From positions 186,001 to 250,000 of the forward strand of contig NZ_JAFBCM010000001.1 of assembly GCF_016907715.1 (NCBI RefSeq): DNA of 64,000 nucleotides, given 5' to 3'. Source of the stretch: Tenggerimyces flavus. Its GTDB lineage: Bacteria > Actinomycetota > Actinomycetes > Propionibacteriales > Actinopolymorphaceae. Shown here piece after piece: positions 1 through 11,396 of the stretch (position 1 is the first letter of the stretch; the number at the start of each line of letters is the position of its first letter). Position numbers and translations under genes: made by a program. Below the pieces are notes generated by a model. It ran no database searches. It saw only the letters and a list, made by a program, of their open reading frames with translations, and was not told the origin of the DNA.

Positions 1-399
1 GGCAGGTCGAACGGCACGTTCCTCGAAGGCGTGGACAGAAGGTCGATCCGCTACGTCAGCCTGTTCCCCAACCTGCTCGTGTCGGCCCACCCCGACTATG
101 TGATGACGCACCGCCTCGTCCCGAAGACGACGAACCAGACGTACGTCGAGTGCTCGTGGTACATGCCAGCAGACGTTGACGATCCGACGTACGCGGTGGA
201 GTTCTGGGACGTGACCAACCGCGAGGACTGGGCGGCGTGCGAGTCGGTGCAGCGGGGCTTGGAATCACCGCATTTCCGACCCGGCCCGCTCGCGCCGAAC
301 GAGGACGCGGTCTACCAGTGGGTCGCGCTGCTCGCGAGCTCCTACCTCGACCCGTCCGCCGCGCTGGACAACAGCGTGCGGATGTCGTCCCAGGCGTAG
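1..399 (+). CDS. Rieske-type ring-hydroxylating oxygenase alpha subunit, C-terminal part (5' end outside window)
   Basis: The frame is open from base 1 and ends with TAG at 397-399, so only about 132 C-terminal residues are present. The segment resembles the catalytic (SRPBCC-fold) end of Rieske non-heme iron oxygenase alpha subunits: SLFPNLLVSAHPDYVMTHRL, then an aromatic-rich strand and the terminal helix with QWVALLASSYL. The Rieske iron-sulfur domain and most iron ligands would lie upstream and cannot be checked. Such enzymes hydroxylate aromatic or quaternary-ammonium substrates using electrons from a reductase; the substrate here is unknown. The 3' end overlaps the convergent GNAT gene by 58 bp. 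Confidence 0.75.
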   Translation, partial: GRSNGTFLEGVDRRSIRYVSLFPNLLVSAHPDYVMTHRLVPKTTNQTYVECSWYMPADVDDPTYAVEFWDVTNREDWAACESVQRGLESPHFRPGPLAPNEDAVYQWVALLASSYLDPSAALDNSVRMSSQA

Positions 400-911
400 A
401 CGGACTCGTCCAGCCGAACGCCCTCGTCGAACGTGTCCCGCTCGCCGAGCAGCCGACCGCCCATGGCGGCGTAGAACCCACGCGCCGGCGCGTTCACGGA
501 CAGCACCCCGAGCACCAGTCGCGCCACCCCGTCCGCGGCCAGCCGTGCAGCGAGCCCGCGCAGCAACGCACCACCCACACCCTTGCCCTGCAGGGAAGGC
601 GCGACGTAGAGCGCGTAGCACTCCCCCGTCAACGACGCGGACCGCGCGACGTCGTCCGGCGGCCAGGGCACCGCCGGGCCTACCATCCCCACGCCGGCGA
701 TCGCGCCGTCGAGCACCGCGACGTACACGTACTCGCCCGGAGAGGGCGATGCCAACGTCCGCGCCCAGCCGTTGCGAGACACCTCGTACGTACGCGTGTC
801 CAGCAACCAGTCCGGAAGCTGCCCGCGATGCCCGGCATAGAACGAGTCGACGAACACCCGTCCCATCGCCTCGGCGTCAGACACCGTCGCGGCCCGGATG
901 GAAAGCTCCAT
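342..911 (-). CDS. GNAT family N-acetyltransferase
   Basis: About 189 residues from ATG at 911, beginning MELSIRAATVSDAEAMGRVF; an upstream in-frame start at 947 would add 12 residues with no family resemblance. The acetyl-CoA binding signature is visible as LYVAPSLQGKGVGGALLRGL (Q/R-x-x-G-x-G/A type), followed by LGVLSVNAPARGFYAAMGG, the usual last strand of the fold. It should transfer an acetyl group to an amine; the substrate cannot be told. It is convergent with, and overlaps, the Rieske oxygenase gene. Family assignment is secure, function is not. Confidence 0.85.
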   Translation of the reverse strand: MELSIRAATVSDAEAMGRVFVDSFYAGHRGQLPDWLLDTRTYEVSRNGWARTLASPSPGEYVYVAVLDGAIAGVGMVGPAVPWPPDDVARSASLTGECYALYVAPSLQGKGVGGALLRGLAARLAADGVARLVLGVLSVNAPARGFYAAMGGRLLGERDTFDEGVRLDESVYAWDDIRTLLSSAADGSR

Positions 912-955
912 CCGGGCATCGTCGCAGGCCAAGGCTGCCCTGGCCAACGAGGTCC

Positions 956-1432
956 CTAGAGGATGCCGGGAACCATTTTGTCCGTGTTGTGACGGAAGAT
1001 GTTCACAGCACCGATGACCTCGTCGGCCTCGTCGCGGATCGGGAACACGTTGACGAGAGCGAGCAACCGCTTGCCGTCAGGCTGTTCGCAGATCACGTCC
1101 GCGTTCCGGACCGTCCCACCGTTGTTGATCACGACCGACGGCGGCGCCGACTCGTGCGGCATCACGTCGCCGGACGGATACCGCAGCCGGAACGCACCGC
1201 AGTACTTCTCGCTCGACCCCAGCTCCGGCGTCCGGCCCCATGCGGAGATCGCCGCGCGGTTGCAGGCGATCAGCGTGCCGTCCTTCTCCATGACATAGAT
1301 ACCGACGCCGATCGCGTCCATCGCGTCCTGGTCGGCGAGCAGTCCACCGGGAACGAGGTGCTCGTCGTCCAACCGGCCCCGGAACTCCAAGCTGTCGAGC
1401 GTTCCGGCTTCGATCATCGTGCTGGTGTCCAT
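956..1432 (-). CDS. PAS domain protein
   Basis: 158 residues from ATG at 1432, preceded by GGGGAG as ribosome site. Residues about 38-155 form a single PAS fold: AIGVGIYVMEKDGTLIACNRAA, then a strand ending ALVNVFPIRDEADEVIGAVN. There is no kinase, GGDEF or DNA-binding domain attached, so this is a stand-alone sensor or adaptor module that may bind a small ligand or partner protein. It lies 44 bp after the GNAT gene on the same strand and is divergent from the kinase-like gene at 1546, with a GTAC-centred palindrome between them. Confidence 0.75.
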   Translation of the reverse strand: MDTSTMIEAGTLDSLEFRGRLDDEHLVPGGLLADQDAMDAIGVGIYVMEKDGTLIACNRAAISAWGRTPELGSSEKYCGAFRLRYPSGDVMPHESAPPSVVINNGGTVRNADVICEQPDGKRLLALVNVFPIRDEADEVIGAVNIFRHNTDKMVPGIL

Positions 1433-1456
1433 ACGACTCCCCTTTGAGAGAACGGA

Positions 1457-1468
1457 CAGTACGTACTG
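1457..1468. promoter_or_regulatory. 12-bp palindrome CAGTACGTACTG between divergent genes
   Basis: A perfect dyad that extends to 18 bp with one mismatched pair (GGA...ACC flanks). It sits in the 113-bp divergent spacer between the PAS gene and the uridine-kinase-like gene, so it is placed as a regulator site would be. No cognate regulator is adjacent. Confidence 0.35.
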
Positions 1469-1545
1469 ACCACGTGCTCCGCCGGCGACCGGTTCACCCC
1501 TCGCCTCCGCGGTGGCGCAAGAGCGACCGCCCGTACGCTGGACCG

Positions 1546-2178
1546 ATGCGGGTACGGGCGGTCACCACGGCCGCGTTGGTCGACGAGCTCGTCGAACGGA
1601 TCGACGCCCACGCGCGCGATCAGTGGGTACGCGTCGCGATCGACGGCGCGGCGGCCACCGGGCCGGAACGCCTCGCCGACGAGCTCGTCGATCCGCTGCG
1701 CTCCCAGGGCAGGGACGTCCTTCGCCTGTCCAGCAAGGACTTCCTGCGACCGGCGTCGCTGCGGTTCGAACACGGCAAGCAGGACGCGGAGGCCTTCTAC
1801 GACGACTGGCTGGACTCGAACGCCCTGGCTCGCGAGGTGCTCGACCCGCTCGATCCGGGCGGCACCGGACGCGTCCTGCCGAGCCTCTGGGACGCCGAGA
1901 CCGACCGCGCCACCCGCGCCGACTACATGACGCTCAAGAAGGGAGGCGTCGTGATCCTCGACGGCACGCTCCTGCTCGGCCGCTGGCTCCCGTTCGAGCT
2001 CACCGTCCACCTCACGCTGTCGAAGGTCCCGCTCCAGAGAAGGACGCCCGAAGACCAAGCGTGGACGCTGCCCGCGTACGAGCGCTACGCCGACGAGGTC
2101 GACCCGGAAGCCACCGCTGACGTCGTCGTTCGCTGGGACAACCCGGAGCGGCCGGCGATCATCGACCGCCCGGAGTGA
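1546..2178 (+). CDS. Uridine kinase-like P-loop protein with degenerate Walker A
   Basis: 210 residues from ATG at 1546; a frame extending back to 1444 exists but that part has no family resemblance. The architecture is that of actinobacterial uridine kinase-like proteins: VRVAIDGAAATGPERLADEL where the P-loop is expected, then SSKDFLRP, the YDDWLDSNAL block and a C-terminal VVRWDNPERPAII. The normal GxxxxGK[ST] is replaced by GAAATGPER, without the lysine and Ser/Thr, so nucleotide phosphorylation by the classical route is doubtful. It may be a non-catalytic paralogue. The 3' end overlaps the response-regulator gene by 20 bp. Confidence 0.65.
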   Translation: MRVRAVTTAALVDELVERIDAHARDQWVRVAIDGAAATGPERLADELVDPLRSQGRDVLRLSSKDFLRPASLRFEHGKQDAEAFYDDWLDSNALAREVLDPLDPGGTGRVLPSLWDAETDRATRADYMTLKKGGVVILDGTLLLGRWLPFELTVHLTLSKVPLQRRTPEDQAWTLPAYERYADEVDPEATADVVVRWDNPERPAIIDRPE

Positions 2179-2797
2179 GCAAGCCCTGCTCGAAGGCCGC
2201 GGCGACGGCGGCGGCACGGTCGTTCACCCCGAGCTTCGCGTAGATGTGCAGCAAGTGCGTCTTGACAGTCGCCTCGGAGATGAACAGCTTGCTCGCCGCG
2301 TCCCGGTTCGTCGAGCCGCGCGAGATCAATGTCAACACCTCGAGCTCCCGTTGCGACAACGGCTCTCGAGCGGGCGAACGTACCTGCCCCATCAGCCGCG
2401 TCGCCACCGAGGGCGACAGCACGGCCTCGCCCCGGGCGGCCGCTCGCACGGCCCGGAACAGCTCCTCCCGCGGCGCGTCCTTCAGCAGATAGCCGGTCGC
2501 CCCCGCCTCGATCGCCGGCAGCACGTCGCTGTCGGTGTCGTACGTCGTCAACACCAACACCCGTGAGGAAATCCCCCGCGCGGACAGCAGCCCGATAGCG
2601 CTCACGCCGTCCATCGTGGGCATCCGCAGGTCCATCAGCACGACGTCGGGCGTCAGTCGTTCGGCCAGCACGAGCGCCTCCGCACCGTCGCCCGCCTCCC
2701 CCACGACGTCGAACGACTCGTCGCCGGCGAACATGCCGCGCAACCCGTCGCGCACGACCGGATGGTCGTCGACGATCAGCAACGTGATCGGGCTCAA
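2159..2797 (-). CDS. NarL/LuxR-family response regulator
   Basis: 212 residues. Receiver domain residues 1-120 with acidic pair D10-D11, phospho-acceptor D56 (VVLMDLRMP) and K106 (LLKD); LuxR-type HTH at about 145-205 (LSQRELEVLTLISRG, then ISEATVKTHLLHIYAKL). The start is TTG at 2797, sharing TTGA with the stop of the upstream histidine kinase, so it is translationally coupled. It is the last gene of a four-gene operon with an ABC exporter and probably activates that operon. Signal unknown. Confidence 0.92.
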   Translation of the reverse strand: MSPITLLIVDDHPVVRDGLRGMFAGDESFDVVGEAGDGAEALVLAERLTPDVVLMDLRMPTMDGVSAIGLLSARGISSRVLVLTTYDTDSDVLPAIEAGATGYLLKDAPREELFRAVRAAARGEAVLSPSVATRLMGQVRSPAREPLSQRELEVLTLISRGSTNRDAASKLFISEATVKTHLLHIYAKLGVNDRAAAVAAAFEQGLLTPGGR

Positions 2798-4068
2798 GAC
2801 TCACCTCCAGGCAGGATCGCCGGCACGCTGGCGGAGATCGCCGTGCCCTCGCCCGGCGCCGACTCCACTGCCAGGGACCCGGTCAACCGCTGCACCCGCT
2901 GGCGCATCGAGTGCAGGCCGAAGCCGCCCGTCGCCGAGGGGTCGCGCCCCTCGACCCCGGCGAGGTCGAAGCCCGAGCCGTTGTCCCGAACATCCAACGT
3001 CACCACGTCTTCCATGTACGACAACGTCAAACCCGCGCGCGAGGCACCGGCGTGCTTCGCGACATTCGCCAACGCCTCTTGACCAACGCGCAGCAGCGTG
3101 ACCTCGACCTCCGGGTGCAGCGGCCGCGGCGTCCCCGTCGTCACGACCTCGGCCGGGACGCCGTTCAGCGCCGACCACCGTTCGACGACCTCCGACAGGG
3201 CCTCCGGCAGACGGGCGGTCTCCAACGCCTCCGGGCGAACGGCATGCACCGTACGCCGCGCCTGCGCCTCGGCCAAGGCGTCCCGGGCCAGCCGGACAGC
3301 GTTGTCAAGGTGACGTTGCCCCTCGGCCGGACGCTGCGTGCCCTCCGCGGCCTGCACCTGCGTGATGATGCCGGTCAGGCTCTGCGCCAACGTGTCGTGG
3401 ATCTCGCGCGCCATCCGTTGCCGCTCGTCGAGGATGCCCGCCTCGCGCGCCTGCGTGAGCAGCTGCGCGTGCAGTCCGGCGTTCTCCTCCATGGTCTCCT
3501 TGAGCTTGGCGTTCAACGCCTCCAGCTCGACGACCATCTCCTTGCGCTGCTGGCTCTGTCGCACGCTGATGTGGCCGATGAAGGAGAACGTGCAAGCCAG
3601 CATGGTCGTCACGGCGAGAACGACGAGATACATCGGCGCCTCTTGCCAGGTGCTCGGCGGTGCGCCGCCGTAGATCGCATTGCCGGAGATGAGACCGGTC
3701 ACCGCGACGCCGACGAACCCCCATTTCCCCTTCAGGACCTGCAGCGCGTAGATGTAGCCGGCGAACGCGAAGAAGCCGAAGACCGAGGCCCGGTACTGCA
3801 GGACCGCGTAGAACACCACCAGGCCGAAGAAGAACAGCCCCCCGAACTCCGGCTTGATCCGGGTGGGATCGAACCCGACCCACGCGAACATCCAGACCCC
3901 GGCCGCGGCCGCGATCACCGACGTCCAGACCAGGGATCCTCGGACCGGTGTCTCGGAGGCTGTGATCCAGGCGATGCCCAGCGAAATGCCGAGCATGACG
4001 TAGGGAATGACGGCTGAGAGACGTTCCAGCCGCCGGTCCCAACTGTCGAGCTCGCTCTCGGCCATCAT
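2794..4068 (-). CDS. Membrane sensor histidine kinase (HisKA_3 type)
   Basis: 424 residues; ATG at 4068 or the next ATG at 4065. The N-terminal about 170 residues contain five or six hydrophobic segments with no obvious extracellular sensor domain. A coiled region (EMVVELEALNAKLKETMEE) follows, then the HisKA_3 box MAREIHDTLAQSLTGI with the phospho-acceptor His, and an HATPase_c domain with DNGSGFD and GGFGLHSMRQR. It should phosphorylate the downstream response regulator. Its stop overlaps that gene, and it starts 10 bp after the ABC permease. Intramembrane-sensing kinases beside ABC exporters often respond to membrane-active drugs; that link is inference here. Confidence 0.9.
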   Translation of the reverse strand: MMAESELDSWDRRLERLSAVIPYVMLGISLGIAWITASETPVRGSLVWTSVIAAAAGVWMFAWVGFDPTRIKPEFGGLFFFGLVVFYAVLQYRASVFGFFAFAGYIYALQVLKGKWGFVGVAVTGLISGNAIYGGAPPSTWQEAPMYLVVLAVTTMLACTFSFIGHISVRQSQQRKEMVVELEALNAKLKETMEENAGLHAQLLTQAREAGILDERQRMAREIHDTLAQSLTGIITQVQAAEGTQRPAEGQRHLDNAVRLARDALAEAQARRTVHAVRPEALETARLPEALSEVVERWSALNGVPAEVVTTGTPRPLHPEVEVTLLRVGQEALANVAKHAGASRAGLTLSYMEDVVTLDVRDNGSGFDLAGVEGRDPSATGGFGLHSMRQRVQRLTGSLAVESAPGEGTAISASVPAILPGGES

Positions 4069-4078
4069 CCGACCCTAC

Positions 4079-4819
4079 TCATTCCCACCGGAAGATCCGC
4101 GCCGCGATGACGCCCAGGGCCACTGTAAGTGCTGCCATCATTCCGAGCTGGCCCAAGTGCGGCGAGGCTCCGGCCCAGGCAGCGCCGACGGTGTCCGTCA
4201 GGGCGCCGAGCGGTGAGTACGCGCCGATCGTGGCCAGCCAGTCCGGCATGTTCGTACGCGGCAGCCAGGCTCCGGCGAGGAACAGCATCGGGAAGAACAG
4301 CACCGGCCCGATCGAGCCGGCGATCCGCCCGGTCGGCGACAGCGCGGCGACCACCATGCCGATCGCGAACAGCGAGGCCAGCCCGAGCACGACGGCCGCG
4401 ACGAAGCCGAGCACGTTCTGGGGCAACGGCATGCCGATGACGAAGTGGGCGACCAGCGTGATCACGAGGACGGCGACCACCGCTGCCGCGAGCTGGACGA
4501 CGAGCTGCGCGGCGAGCAACCGGCCCGGGTGCACGGGAGTCGTCGACAGCCTTCGCAGGATGCCCTTCTCCCGGTACGTGCCGAGGACGCTCGGAAGTCC
4601 GAAGAAGCCGAGCATGCCGACCGCGATCATCAACGACAGCGCGGGAAGGAACGTCGGTTGGTCGTGCTGTCCCGGGTTGGCCGGTGCCGGGGAGTCCTGG
4701 AAACCGAGGCCGAAGATCAGCATCAAACCGAGCGGCAGGATCAGCGTGAACGCGAGGGTGGCCGGCTCGCGGAGGAACAGCTTCGCCTCGACGCGAAGGA
4801 GGCTGGCGAACTCTTTCAT
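4079..4819 (-). CDS. ABC-2 type exporter permease
   Basis: 246 residues, ATG at 4819. About six membrane segments, including FTLILPLGLMLIFGLGF near the start and LFFPMLFLAGAWLP in the second half, the layout of DrrB/YhgE-like ABC-2 permeases of usual length. It begins 9 bp after the ATPase gene, so both are co-translated. With the ATPase it should form a two-component exporter for a hydrophobic molecule such as an antibiotic or lipid; substrate unknown. Confidence 0.88.
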   Translation of the reverse strand: MKEFASLLRVEAKLFLREPATLAFTLILPLGLMLIFGLGFQDSPAPANPGQHDQPTFLPALSLMIAVGMLGFFGLPSVLGTYREKGILRRLSTTPVHPGRLLAAQLVVQLAAAVVAVLVITLVAHFVIGMPLPQNVLGFVAAVVLGLASLFAIGMVVAALSPTGRIAGSIGPVLFFPMLFLAGAWLPRTNMPDWLATIGAYSPLGALTDTVGAAWAGASPHLGQLGMMAALTVALGVIAARIFRWE

Positions 4820-4828
4820 GATCGTCCC

Positions 4829-5737
4829 TTAGGAGTTGATGGAGTGGCCGATGAGGGTGACGAACGCGTCGTCAAGGCTGGCTTGCTCCACGCGCAGGTC
4901 GTTGGCGATCACCTGCTGGCGCGCGAGGAGCGACGTGACGGCGGCGAGGACGTTGCCCGAACCCGTGACGACGATCGACTTGCCGGTACGGACGACGCTG
5001 GTGACCTCGGGCAGGTCCTCGAGCAGCCGCTCGTCGATCGGCGTCGAGGGGCGGAACCTGATCCGCTGCTCGGTGCTCACCCGCGAGACCAGGCCGGCGG
5101 GAGTGTCGAGGGCAACGACGCGGCCGGAGTCGATGACGGCGATCCGGTCGCAGAGTCGCTCGGCCTCTTCCATGAAGTGGGTGACGAGCAGGATCGTCAC
5201 GCCGCGGTCGCGGATCTGCTCGATCAGCTCCCAGGTGTCGCGACGCGCCTGCGGGTCGAGGCCGGTGGTGAGCTCGTCGAGGACCGCGATCTCGGGGTTG
5301 CCGATCAGCGCGAGCGCGATCGACAGGCGCTGCTTCTGGCCGCCGGAGAGCTTGCCGTACGCGCTGTTCGCCTTGTCCGCAAGGCCAAGCTCGCCCAGCA
5401 GCTTGGTGCCGTCGGCGGGGTTGTCGTAGAAGGAGGCGTACAGCTCGATGGCCTCGCGGACCTTGAGCTTGTCCGGCAGCTCGCTCTCCTGCAGCTGGAC
5501 GCCGACGCGCTGGCGGAGCTCAGTACGGCCCTCGTGCGGGTCGAGGCCGAGCACGCGGATCGTCCCGCCGTCGTGCTTGCGGAGACCCTCGACGCACTCG
5601 ACCGTGGTGGTCTTGCCGGCACCGTTCGGGCCGAGGATGCCGAAGATCTCGCCCCGCTCGACCGTGAACGAGACGTCGTCGACCGCGACGGTGTCGCCGT
5701 AGCTCTTGTGAAGGTGCTCGACCTCGATGACCGGCAT
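4829..5737 (-). CDS. ABC exporter ATP-binding protein (DrrA-like)
   Basis: 302 residues, ATG at 5737 with an AAAGAG ribosome site. Walker A is GPNGAGKTTT, the signature LSGGQKQRLSIAL and Walker B IAVLDELTTGLDP; the usual Pro after Glu is Leu here, a tolerated change. A C-terminal extension of about 90 residues follows the nucleotide-binding domain, as in DrrA-type ATPases. It is the first gene of the operon ATPase-permease-kinase-regulator. A 9-bp-arm inverted repeat lies 13-42 bp upstream of the start. Confidence 0.92.
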   Translation of the reverse strand: MPVIEVEHLHKSYGDTVAVDDVSFTVERGEIFGILGPNGAGKTTTVECVEGLRKHDGGTIRVLGLDPHEGRTELRQRVGVQLQESELPDKLKVREAIELYASFYDNPADGTKLLGELGLADKANSAYGKLSGGQKQRLSIALALIGNPEIAVLDELTTGLDPQARRDTWELIEQIRDRGVTILLVTHFMEEAERLCDRIAVIDSGRVVALDTPAGLVSRVSTEQRIRFRPSTPIDERLLEDLPEVTSVVRTGKSIVVTGSGNVLAAVTSLLARQQVIANDLRVEQASLDDAFVTLIGHSINS

Positions 5738-5749
5738 GGTCTGCTCTTT

Positions 5750-5779
5750 CCTCGATGGGATTCTTGCTCTCCATCGAGG
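5750..5779. promoter_or_regulatory. Inverted repeat upstream of ABC/two-component operon
   Basis: CCTCGATGG and CCATCGAGG form perfect 9-bp arms separated by 12 bp, starting 13 bp before the ATPase start codon. The position, in the promoter or leader, fits a binding site for the operon's own response regulator or a leader hairpin. Confidence 0.45.
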
Positions 5780-5851
5780 ATGGCTTTCGAGGCCGGTCGC
5801 GCGAATCGCCCAGCCGGCTGCACTCCGCTGTGGCTAGGGATGATCCTGGCT

Positions 5852-5869
5852 ATCCACCGATCGGTGGAT
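5852..5869. promoter_or_regulatory. 18-bp perfect palindrome ATCCACCGATCGGTGGAT
   Basis: A perfect dyad without spacer, 3 bp beyond the stop codon of the CBM48 gene and about 115 bp upstream of the ABC operon. It could end transcription of the CBM48 gene or be an operator for the ABC operon; no T-run follows, which favours a protein-binding site. Confidence 0.4.
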
Positions 5870-5871
5870 GG

Positions 5872-6150
5872 TCACACCCGGACGAGGCTGCCACCGCCCG
5901 GCTCGAGCTGGTCCGCGGCCTCCTCGTCGAACCAGCGGCCGCCGGTCGCGAGGTAGCGGAAGCGGTACGTGCCCGGGCCGAGGATGACCGAGATCGTCCG
6001 GGCGCCGTTGCGGCGGCGGACGAGCTCGTGCTTGCCGGGCCGCCAGTCGTTGAAGTCGCCGACGACGCTGACCGCACCGTCCGGCTGATGAGTGGGCAGG
6101 CTGAACGTGATGCGTTGCTTGCCGCCGAACAACCTGGTGCGCCTCAACAT
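5872..6150 (-). CDS. Small glycogen-binding (CBM48/isoamylase N-terminal) domain protein
   Basis: 92 residues from ATG at 6150, chosen because GGGAGTG precedes it; the frame is open further upstream without family resemblance. The whole protein is one early-set/AMPK-type glycogen-binding domain: VSVVGDFNDWRPGKHELVRR, then ILGPGTYRFRYLATGGRWFD and a C-terminal strand. Such small stand-alone domains are common in actinomycetes and are thought to bind alpha-glucans or act as adaptors; no catalytic part is present. Confidence 0.8.
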   Translation of the reverse strand: MLRRTRLFGGKQRITFSLPTHQPDGAVSVVGDFNDWRPGKHELVRRRNGARTISVILGPGTYRFRYLATGGRWFDEEAADQLEPGGGSLVRV

Positions 6151-6247
6151 GTGACACTCCCTGACCGCGTCCCTTTGTACGTACCCAGCCTTTCGTACGG
6201 ATATGCCCGATCCATGGGTCGACACGCGGAGCGTAATCATACGTTTA

Positions 6248-7273
6248 CTAGGCGTTCACGCCCGCCGCCCGGAGCAGCTCGCCGAGCTTCACGTCATCGA
6301 ACGGCGTGTTCTTCCGATTGTTCGCACTCATCGTGTCGAAGAAGTCGTCCATGAAGACGATCACGTCGCGATAGCGCACGACGGCTTCGACCAGCGGCTG
6401 CGGCATGAGGCCCACGAGGTCCTCGACTCCAACGATCAGGACGCGCGGTGACACCTCGTCGACGCCGAGCCGTCGTGCGACCGCTGCCTGCTTCGACTTC
6501 GACAGCGACGCGTACCACCCCCAGGGTGGCCAACCCACCGAGTAGACGACCTCGCCGAGGTCGTAGTGCGCATGCTCGTCGAGGAACGCGCGCTCACGCG
6601 CCGACAGGTCGAACCGGGCGTCCAGGGCCAGCCCGAAGTCGCAGAGGTAGACCCTCTCCCCATCGGTCATCGCGTTGTTGAAGTGGGCGTCGAAATGTCG
6701 GATGCCCTGCTCCCGCAGGAACGTGACGGTGTCGCAGAGCTGCCGCACCAGCCGCTCGGTGTCCTCAGGATGCTTGCTGAGCCAGTCCCACATCGTGTGC
6801 GGCAGCTGCTCTTGGAAGATCAGCGCGGCATGCGTGCCGTGGGCGCGTTCCTCCATGTAGCGCGCGATGTTCTTGCTGGAGTTCCAGCGGCGCACGTACT
6901 CGTCGACACCCATCGACCCGAACGGATCGGACAGGCGCGGCCGCGGCACGATGCGGAAGTGGTACATCAGCGGGAACGTCTCGATCGCGTCGGCGAGCAC
7001 CCAGTTCGTCGTTGTCACGTGGGTGAGGATCTCCCGCCACGCGCCGAACCCGGCCGAGCCGACGCCGTACTGGTAGTACGTCGGCAGCCGGTAGTGGTTC
7101 CTCGTCGAGAACGCGCGGTCACGCTCGAGGTCGGTGACCGGGACGATCTTCACGAACACCGGAACGCCCTCGACCTCGATCCGATGCGTCGTCCCCCAAC
7201 CCTCGCGGGCGGACCTTGCCGGCAGCAGGCGGCGCAGGGCGTTGTCGTCGAGATACGACAACGCCCTGCTCAC
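6248..7273 (-). CDS. Protein kinase-like fold protein
   Basis: 341 residues from GTG at 7273. An N-lobe with VPVFVKIVPVTDLE (possible ATP-anchoring Lys) precedes a C-lobe with GIRHFDAHFNNAMTDG, which matches the HxDxxxxN catalytic loop, and YLCDFGLAL as the metal-binding DFG. Both key motifs are intact, so phosphotransfer is plausible. The C-terminal about 100 residues are helical and not a known sensor. No transmembrane segment or signal peptide is seen. It lies 41 bp downstream of the glycyl-tRNA synthetase gene on the same strand. The substrate could be a protein or a small molecule. Confidence 0.7.
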   Translation of the reverse strand: MSRALSYLDDNALRRLLPARSAREGWGTTHRIEVEGVPVFVKIVPVTDLERDRAFSTRNHYRLPTYYQYGVGSAGFGAWREILTHVTTTNWVLADAIETFPLMYHFRIVPRPRLSDPFGSMGVDEYVRRWNSSKNIARYMEERAHGTHAALIFQEQLPHTMWDWLSKHPEDTERLVRQLCDTVTFLREQGIRHFDAHFNNAMTDGERVYLCDFGLALDARFDLSARERAFLDEHAHYDLGEVVYSVGWPPWGWYASLSKSKQAAVARRLGVDEVSPRVLIVGVEDLVGLMPQPLVEAVVRYRDVIVFMDDFFDTMSANNRKNTPFDDVKLGELLRAAGVNA

Positions 7274-7314
7274 CTTGGCATAACGTTCTCGCCGCGCCGC
7301 CGGGTCCAGGTGGC

Positions 7315-10299
<2,985 letters not shown>

Positions 10300-10317
10300 C
10301 CAACGATAGAGGTGGCG

Positions 10318-11316
10318 CTAGTCGCCGCGGACGGCGGGAATCACCTCTGCCGCGAAGAGCTCCGTCGCCCTGGTGGCCTGCTCGACCGACAGACCGGGCA
10401 GCCGGCCCCAGAACGCGAAGTGGTCGAACGGTGCTCGTTCCCGGATCGCCAGCAACCGCTGGGCCACCTCGGCGGGCGAGCCGACCAAGAAGTCGGCGCG
10501 CTCGAGATCATTCACGGTGATCGGCTTCTCCTCACCGCGCGCGATCCGCAGCTGGTCCTCCAGGTACGCGAGCGCCGGCCCCGCCTCGGCCCACGCCTCG
10601 TCCGCCGAGCCCGCGACGTGGGCGACGCTCGTCCAGACGAACGGGAACGTGTCGGCCCTCCGGCCCGCCTTCGCCAGCGCGGCGGCGTACGTGTCGTACC
10701 GCCCGTAAAGGTCCTCCTCCGCGGTGACGTAGGTGAGCATCCCGTCCGCCAGCCGGACGGCCCGCTCGACCGCGGCCGGAGCGACCGCACCGACGTAGAT
10801 CGGCGCGTCCTGAGGTGGCTGCGGCGAGAACGGCCCGTCAGGCAAGGAGAAATGGCGCCCATCGTAGCCCGTACGTCCGTCCCGCCAGGCGCGGCGGATG
10901 ATCTCGATGCCCTCCTCGAAGCGCTCGGTCCGGCCGGTCCGCTGCACGCCGAACAGCCCGAACTCGTGCGGCGAGTAGCCCTGCCCGAGGCCCAGCACCA
11001 GGCGGCCGCCGGAGAACGCGTGCACGACCGCGCCGTTCTCCGCGACCTGGAGCGGGTGGTGCAGCGGGAGCAGGACGACGTTCGTCCCGATCCGGATCCG
11101 GCTGGTGCGCGCGGCGATCGCGGCGGCCGAGACGAGCGGCGACGGGGCGAAGCCGTCCGCCCGGCCGTGGTGTTCCGACATCCAGACGGCGTCGAAGCCG
11201 GCCCGTTCCGCGGTGACGACGAGGTCGAGGCACTCGGCGTAGTAGTCGGCCGACGGGGTGGTCAGCGGGAGTCGTTGGGAGAAGTCGTGCATGACACCGA
11301 ACGAGGGAGCGGTCAT
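10318..11316 (-). CDS. LLM-class flavin-dependent oxidoreductase (luciferase-like)
   Basis: 332 residues, ATG at 11316. A single luciferase-like TIM barrel: FDAVWMSEHHGRADGFAPSP near residue 40, RIRIGTNVVLLPLHHPLQVAE, then SGGRLVLGLGQGY, which are the conserved F420/FMN-binding blocks. It should oxidise or monooxygenate an organic substrate with reduced flavin or F420. It ends 18 bp before the start of the glyQS gene on the same strand, so both could be on one transcript. Substrate unknown. Confidence 0.88.
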   Translation of the reverse strand: MTAPSFGVMHDFSQRLPLTTPSADYYAECLDLVVTAERAGFDAVWMSEHHGRADGFAPSPLVSAAAIAARTSRIRIGTNVVLLPLHHPLQVAENGAVVHAFSGGRLVLGLGQGYSPHEFGLFGVQRTGRTERFEEGIEIIRRAWRDGRTGYDGRHFSLPDGPFSPQPPQDAPIYVGAVAPAAVERAVRLADGMLTYVTAEEDLYGRYDTYAAALAKAGRRADTFPFVWTSVAHVAGSADEAWAEAGPALAYLEDQLRIARGEEKPITVNDLERADFLVGSPAEVAQRLLAIRERAPFDHFAFWGRLPGLSVEQATRATELFAAEVIPAVRGD

Positions 11317-11396
11317 GGGTCCATGATCGTCGGCGGTGCCAAACTCTCACTTTCGGTAGTGCCGAGCGACGCCGCCGACCGCCTACGGTGGCTCAC

